Part shown: in pieces, positions 40,893 through 44,590 of the stretch
Position numbering within the stretch: position 1 is the first letter of the stretch
Layout of the letters: each line of letters starts with the position of its first letter
Origin: Halorubrum yunnanense
Lineage (GTDB): Archaea > Halobacteriota > Halobacteria > Halobacteriales > Haloferacaceae
Reading direction: 5' to 3'
Assembly: GCF_026586675.1 (NCBI RefSeq)
Contig: NZ_JAODIX010000035.1
Coordinates: 1 to 44,590 of the forward strand
DNA length: 44,590 nucleotides
Program-made: the position numbers and the translations under genes
The notes under the pieces: model-generated
The model's input: the letters and a program-made list of their open reading frames with translations, nothing else
What the model was told of the DNA's origin: nothing
Databases searched by the model: none

Positions 40893-41830
40893 CGGTCCGC
40901 CTCCGTCTCCTCGTCGGCCTCGGCGTTCTCCATGAGCGTGTCCAGCAGCGCCATCCGCACGGGGATCCCGTTGTGCGCCTGCTCGAAGTAGGTCGCGTGG
41001 TCGGTCTCGTCGACGTCGGGCGCGATCTCGTCGACGCGCGGGAGCGGGTGCATCACGGTGAGGTCGTCTGAGGCGTCGTCGAGCGTCTCGGCGTCGATCT
41101 GATACTCGCCGGCGACGCGGTGGTACTCGTTTTCGTCGGGGAACCGCTCCTTCTGGATCCGGGTGACGTACAGCACGTCGAGGTCGCCGAGCACGTCGTC
41201 CAGGTCGGTGTGCTCGCGGAGTTGCGCGCCGGTCTCGTGGAGGTCGAAGCGCACCGACCGCGGGAGCCGAAGCGACTCCGGGCTGATAAAGTGCTGGTTG
41301 ACGTCGAAGTTCGTCAGGGCCGCGGCGAGCGAGTGGACCGTGCGGCCGTACTTCAGGTCGCCCATGATCCCGACCGTGAGGTCGTCGAGCCCGTGGTTCT
41401 CGCGGATAGTGTGGAGGTCGAGGAGGGTCTGTGAGGGGTGTTGCCCGGCGCCGTCGCCCGCGTTGACGACGGGGACCGAGACGTGCTCGGCGGCCAGCGT
41501 CGCGGCGCCCTCGCTCGGGTGGCGGAGCACCATCGCGTCCGCGTACCCCTCGATGACGCGGACGGTGTCCGAGAGCGACTCCCCCTTCGACACCGACGAG
41601 GAGTCCACGTCGCCCATCCCGATTGTCTCCATGCCGAGGCGTTTGGCCGCGCTGTCGAAGCTCATCCGGGTGCGCGTACTCGGCTCGAAGAAACAGAGCG
41701 CGAGCACGTGCCCGGCGTGCCGGTCCGCGAAGGCGCCGGGGTCGTCGGCGACCTCGCGGGCCCGGTCGAGCACCGCCTCGATGTCATCCCGCGAGAGCTG
41801 CGTCGCGGTGATGAGGTGGTCCTGACGCAT
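40889..41830 (-). CDS. pyrB: Aspartate carbamoyltransferase catalytic chain
   Basis: A 313-residue catalytic chain that condenses carbamoyl phosphate with aspartate in pyrimidine synthesis. The carbamoyl-phosphate motif [12 protein letters not shown] (STRT at 51-54), the [13 protein letters not shown] segment with its catalytic His, and HPLPRVDEI near the C-terminus are all intact. Length is normal (about 310). First gene of the pyrBI pair; no other pyrimidine genes adjoin within the window. Confidence 0.96.
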   Translation of the reverse strand: MRQDHLITATQLSRDDIEAVLDRAREVADDPGAFADRHAGHVLALCFFEPSTRTRMSFDSAAKRLGMETIGMGDVDSSSVSKGESLSDTVRVIEGYADAMVLRHPSEGAATLAAEHVSVPVVNAGDGAGQHPSQTLLDLHTIRENHGLDDLTVGIMGDLKYGRTVHSLAAALTNFDVNQHFISPESLRLPRSVRFDLHETGAQLREHTDLDDVLGDLDVLYVTRIQKERFPDENEYHRVAGEYQIDAETLDDASDDLTVMHPLPRVDEIAPDVDETDHATYFEQAHNGIPVRMALLDTLMENAEADEETEADR

Positions 41831-41985
41831 CGTCGGAGTAGGGGGTCGGCAGTATCTTGAATCCCTCGGCTCGGGCGTCGACTCGGGTGTTCACGTGCAT
41901 GCGGATCGCCGCGAGCGGCCGTTTCGAGATTCGCAGAACGCGAGGGGCGTTCACACGGATTTCGCCCGGACGAACGGCGGCCGCA

Positions 41986-41994
41986 CTTATAAAC
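41986..41994 (+). promoter_or_regulatory. TATA-like box of the ASCH gene
   Basis: CTTATAAAC lies 24-32 nt before the ATG at 42018. Confidence 0.55.
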
Positions 41995-42017
41995 CGATTC
42001 GCGTCCTACGTCTGCCC

Positions 42018-42338
42018 ATGAGCGAGACCGATCCGGCCGATCTGCTCCCGAACGACCGCGTGAAGCAGGCGGCGCTCGACGGCGACGTGACGCAGCTTCA
42101 CCGCGGAAATCAGTACGGCGCGGAGGGCGACATCTTCGAGATAGACGGCGTCGACTTCGAGTTGACCGAGGTCACCGAGCGTACCCTCGGCGACATGACC
42201 GACGCCGACGCGAAGCGCGAGGGGTCGCCGTCGCTGGAGGCGTACAAAGAGCGGATGGTGCGCGCCCACGGCGGGAATTTCGACTGGGACGAGGACGCCG
42301 ACGTGGTTCGGCACCGCTTCGAGCGCGTCGAGGAGTAG
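42018..42338 (+). CDS. ASCH-like small protein
   Basis: A 106-residue soluble protein with an ASCH/PUA-like beta-barrel appearance: LLPNDRVKQAALDGDVTQLHRGNQY, GDIFEIDGVDFELTEVTERTLGDMTDADA and an E-A-Y-K-E-R-M helix before a charged C-terminus. ASCH proteins may bind RNA or hydrolyse modified nucleosides; nothing more specific can be inferred. The ATG at 42018 is supported by a TATA box. It is convergent with the ferredoxin gene. Confidence 0.78.
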   Translation: MSETDPADLLPNDRVKQAALDGDVTQLHRGNQYGAEGDIFEIDGVDFELTEVTERTLGDMTDADAKREGSPSLEAYKERMVRAHGGNFDWDEDADVVRHRFERVEE

Positions 42339-42373
42339 GGCGTCGGGGAGCCCGGAGCGTCCCGAGTCGCGTC

Positions 42374-42712
42374 TCAGTCGTCGTCCGCGGCCGCGCCGCC
42401 TTCGCCGACCGCGCTCGCCGCGTCGTCATCGATGCTCGGCGGATACTTCCCGCGGTCGAGTTTCAGGTCGGACTGCGGGCGCGCCATACAGGTGAGCGCG
42501 AACTCCTCGGCCTCCTCGTCGGTGAGGCCGCGGGCCGCCGGCTGGGTCACCTCACCCTCGACTATCTCGGCGGAGCAGGCGAGACACATCCCGACGCGGC
42601 AGGAGTACTCCTGGGCGATCCCCTCGTCAAAGCAGGAACTCAGGATCGTCTCCGTGTCGGACACCTCTATCGTCTCGCCGGTGCCGACGAACTCGACGGT
42701 GTACTCGGTCAT
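42374..42712 (-). CDS. [2Fe-2S] plant-type ferredoxin
   Basis: A 112-residue ferredoxin with cluster cysteines at 38, 43, 46 and 75 (CRVGMCLAC and LTCMARP), the classical C-x4-C-x2-C...C set. The beta-grasp opening MTEYTVEFVGTGETIEVSD and the acidic C-terminus are typical of haloarchaeal ferredoxins, electron carriers for 2-oxoacid and other oxidoreductases, though the longer main type has an inserted acidic domain that this one lacks. The start at 42712 begins MTEYTVEF; a longer frame is out of place. Could serve the AOR in this window, which is inference. Confidence 0.88.
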   Translation of the reverse strand: MTEYTVEFVGTGETIEVSDTETILSSCFDEGIAQEYSCRVGMCLACSAEIVEGEVTQPAARGLTDEEAEEFALTCMARPQSDLKLDRGKYPPSIDDDAASAVGEGGAAADDD

Positions 42713-42812
42713 GACGCCGAGTACCCGCCGACCGGTCAAAAAGGGTTCCCCTCGATCGCGTCGCCGTCGCGGGGACGAAAGGGAACGAAACGGGCGGAAA
42801 TCGTCGCTGGCA

Positions 42813-42822
42813 TTTATAAATA
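42813..42822 (+). promoter_or_regulatory. TATA box of the vapBC operon
   Basis: TTTATAAATA is centred about 28 nt before the ATG at 42846, a leaderless arrangement. The A/T-rich segment around it differs from neighbouring intergenic DNA. Confidence 0.65.
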
Positions 42823-42845
42823 TACACACGTAACTGTGTATTGTG

Positions 42846-43088
42846 ATGTCGACGAAAACGATCTCGCTCGACGAGGAGGCCTACGAGCGTCTGAAATCCC
42901 ACAAGCGGGAGGGAGAGTCGTTTTCCGACGTGGTCAAGCGGATCGCCGGCGAGCGATCGTGGACCGAGGTCGCCGGGATCCTTTCAGAGGACGAAGCCGA
43001 CGAACTCGAATCTCTCGTCGAGGAGGGGCGGTCCCGGTCTCGCGATCGGCGTGAGCGCCTCGATTCGGACGTTCGGAGCGACGAATGA
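42846..43088 (+). CDS. vapB: VapB-type antitoxin
   Basis: An 80-residue protein starting MSTKTISLDEEAYERLKSHKREGESFSDVVKRI, the pattern of COG1753/DUF217 antitoxins: a short DNA-binding ribbon-helix-helix followed by a charged tail that covers the toxin. Its stop overlaps the next start by 4 nt (ATGA at 43085-43088), the usual order of vapB before vapC. The pair should repress its own promoter. Confidence 0.87.
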   Translation: MSTKTISLDEEAYERLKSHKREGESFSDVVKRIAGERSWTEVAGILSEDEADELESLVEEGRSRSRDRRERLDSDVRSDE

Positions 43089-43477
43089 TCGAGGACACGA
43101 CGTTCGTCATCGACGTTCTACACGACGATCGGGACGCAGTCCGATACCTCGATCTCATCGAACGGGAGAGTCGTCCCGAGAAGATTTCCTCGATAACGGT
43201 ACTCGAACTGTACGAAGCGGTCCCACAGTTGAACGCCCCCGAAGACCGCCGTCAAGCGATTCTCGACGTACTCGACACGCGTCACGCGGTCGTCGCCGAC
43301 GAGACCGTGATGCGAAAAGCCGGGAAGATTTCCGGCTCGCTTCGGGCCCAAGGCCAAGAGATCGACAGAGAGGATTGTATAATCGGGGCGACGGCGCTTT
43401 TGAACGACGAACCGGTCGTAACCCGCAATCACGAGCACTTCGAGCGCATCGACGGTCTCGACGTCGAGACGTACTGA
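43085..43477 (+). CDS. vapC: VapC-type PIN-domain ribonuclease toxin
   Basis: A 130-residue PIN-domain protein with the four acidic residues of an active site: Asp4 (MIEDTTFVID), Glu41 (VLELYEA), Asp94/Asp97 (IDREDCIIGATALL) and a polar residue in TRNHEHF. These would bind magnesium or manganese and cut RNA. Full length, no damage, so an intact toxin-antitoxin pair with vapB. Confidence 0.9.
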   Translation: MIEDTTFVIDVLHDDRDAVRYLDLIERESRPEKISSITVLELYEAVPQLNAPEDRRQAILDVLDTRHAVVADETVMRKAGKISGSLRAQGQEIDREDCIIGATALLNDEPVVTRNHEHFERIDGLDVETY

Positions 43478-43550
43478 GCGCTTGCCGACGGGCGCCCCTT
43501 TCCTCCCGCTCATCGCAACGACTAATCCCCCGCCGGACGCTTCCCGAGGT

Positions 43551-44549
43551 ATGACCGAGAAGGCCACCGCGCGAGCCCACCCGATCCAGGGGCTCGTCAA
43601 GTACCACGGAATGCGCGACCCGGAGCTCCGGCTCCCGTACCACGACAGCATCAGCCTCTGTACCGCCCCGACCGCGACGACGACCACCGTCGAGTGGCAG
43701 CCCGACGCGAGCGAGGACGTCTACCGCATCGGCGGCGAGGCGGTCGACGGGCGCGCCGCCGAACGCATCGACATGGTCGTCGACCACGTCCGCGAGCTGG
43801 CGGGCGTCGACGCCGCGGTGCGGCTGGAGAGCGAGAACTCCTTCCCGTCGAACATCGGCTTCGGCTCCTCGTCGTCCGGGTTCGCGGCCGCCGCGCTCGC
43901 GCTCACCGAGGCCGCCGGCCTCGGCCTCTCCCTGCCCGAGGTCTCCACCGTCGCCCGCCGCGGCTCCTCCTCCGCGGCGCGCTCCGTGACGGGCGCGTAC
44001 TCCCGGCTCGACGCCGGGCTCAACGACGAAGACTGCCGCTCGCACCGCCTCGACGTCGGCGTGAGCGAGGACGGCTTCGACCCCGAGGAGGACCTCCGAA
44101 TCGTCGCCGCCCACGTGCCCGCTTATAAAGAGACGGAGGAGGCGCACCGCGAGGCCGCCGCCAGCCACATGATGCAGGCGCGGACCGCCCACGTGCAGGA
44201 CCAGCTCGTCGAGATGACCGACGCGCTCCGCGCGGGCGAGTTCGGCCGGATCTTCGAGACGGCCGAGCACGACTCGCTCTCGCTCACCGCGACCACCATG
44301 ACCGGCCCCGCGGGCTGGGTGTACTGGCAGCCCGAGACGATCGCGGTGTTCAACGCGGTGCGCGAGCTCCGCGAGTCGGGCGTCCCCGTCTACTTCTCGA
44401 CGGACACCGGCGCCTCGGTGTACGTGAACACGCTCGCCGACCACGTCGGCGAGGTCGAGAGCCGAATCGCCGAGATCGGCGTCGACACCGACGTCTGGGA
44501 GGTCGGCGGCCCGGCGCGGGTCCTCGGCGAGAGCGAGGCGCTCTTTTAA
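43551..44549 (+). CDS. mvaD: Phosphomevalonate/diphosphomevalonate decarboxylase
   Basis: A 332-residue GHMP-kinase-fold enzyme of the mevalonate pathway to archaeal lipids. The start ARAHPIQGLVKYHGMRD, the ATP loop PSNIGFGSSSSGFAAAALAL (about 100-120), SSAARSVTGAYSRLDAG and TMTGPAGWVYWQPETI follow the MvaD family. In Haloferax volcanii the homologue was shown to use phosphomevalonate, so that substrate is the more likely one here. The ATG at 43551 begins MTEKATARAHPIQG; a longer frame upstream is not similar. Terminal CTTTTAACTAG precedes repeat copy D. Confidence 0.9.
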   Translation: MTEKATARAHPIQGLVKYHGMRDPELRLPYHDSISLCTAPTATTTTVEWQPDASEDVYRIGGEAVDGRAAERIDMVVDHVRELAGVDAAVRLESENSFPSNIGFGSSSSGFAAAALALTEAAGLGLSLPEVSTVARRGSSSAARSVTGAYSRLDAGLNDEDCRSHRLDVGVSEDGFDPEEDLRIVAAHVPAYKETEEAHREAAASHMMQARTAHVQDQLVEMTDALRAGEFGRIFETAEHDSLSLTATTMTGPAGWVYWQPETIAVFNAVRELRESGVPVYFSTDTGASVYVNTLADHVGEVESRIAEIGVDTDVWEVGGPARVLGESEALF

Positions 44550-44563
44550 CTAGAAGCGGCGGT

Positions 44564-44590
44564 GCGGTGGCGCGTGCCGCCGAGCGCCCG
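44564..44590 (-). repeat. GC-rich structured repeat, copy D (end only, cut by window edge)
   Basis: The last 27 bases, read on the minus strand, match the terminal 27 bp of copies A (611-637) and C (38999-39025) with one difference. It is the end that copy B has lost. The body would lie beyond the right edge of the window. Confidence 0.75.

Overview
The window reads as haloarchaeal chromosome, most likely Halorubrum or a close relative; the genus is a guess from style, not from a search. The DNA is very GC-rich, the proteins are acidic, and many genes have an A/T-rich TATA-like box about 25-30 nt before the start codon, as expected for leaderless archaeal transcripts. Marker genes agree: archaeal S-adenosylmethionine synthetase, archaeosine radical-SAM enzyme RaSEA, MptE, an alpha-NAC homologue, a halophile-type phosphomevalonate decarboxylase and several halophile-only protein families.

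Layout. 1-700: no genes; an A/T-richer stretch and the first copy of a GC-rich non-coding repeat (copy A). 700-4400: an M20 amidohydrolase, an S10-like protein, a NUDIX hydrolase, a DUF5787-type protein and a small membrane protein. 4434-10449: a divergent lactate-utilisation locus, with a FAD/Fe-S/CCG oxidoreductase on one side and lutC plus a LutB-LutA fusion on the other. 10555-13044: small haloarchaeal proteins and a CxxC redoxin. 13068-13800: a 376-bp non-autonomous transposable element joined to repeat copy B. 13843-19575: engB, nhaC, a 5-formyl-THF cyclo-ligase with an inserted hairpin repeat, a small zinc finger, RaSEA and a VanZ-like protein. 19853-25830: a tungsten-type aldehyde ferredoxin oxidoreductase, two small membrane proteins, a four-gene operon (hypothetical, trmJ-like, azlC, azlD) and a DUF192 lipoprotein. 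26014-27240: a ferritin-like exported protein whose upstream region is occupied by the second 376-bp element. 27598-35232: folP and mptE (pterin branch), a creatininase-family enzyme, nac-trmI, an aminotransferase, S-adenosylmethionine synthetase and DUF5804. 35473-37525: a membrane histidine kinase broken by a one-base frameshift. 37812-39025: a ThuA-like gene, a 57-bp tandem repeat and repeat copy C. 39299-44549: a TIM-barrel-like protein, a 31-residue membrane protein, pyrBI, an ASCH protein, a [2Fe-2S] ferredoxin, vapBC and mvaD. The last 27 bases are the end of a fourth repeat copy (D).

The most interesting signal is this repeat family. Three copies share one architecture: one or more TATA-box units, then an 18-bp inverted repeat with a loop of about 56-58 nt, then further hairpins and a conserved end. 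Both arms of the inverted repeat change together between copies, with five compensatory columns, which argues for selection on a stem in RNA or in extruded DNA. The placement of TATA boxes 40-50 nt before the stem fits a multi-copy transcribed structured RNA or a non-autonomous mobile element. A second layer is the pair of 99%-identical IS200/IS605-like elements, each lying directly 5' of a gene.
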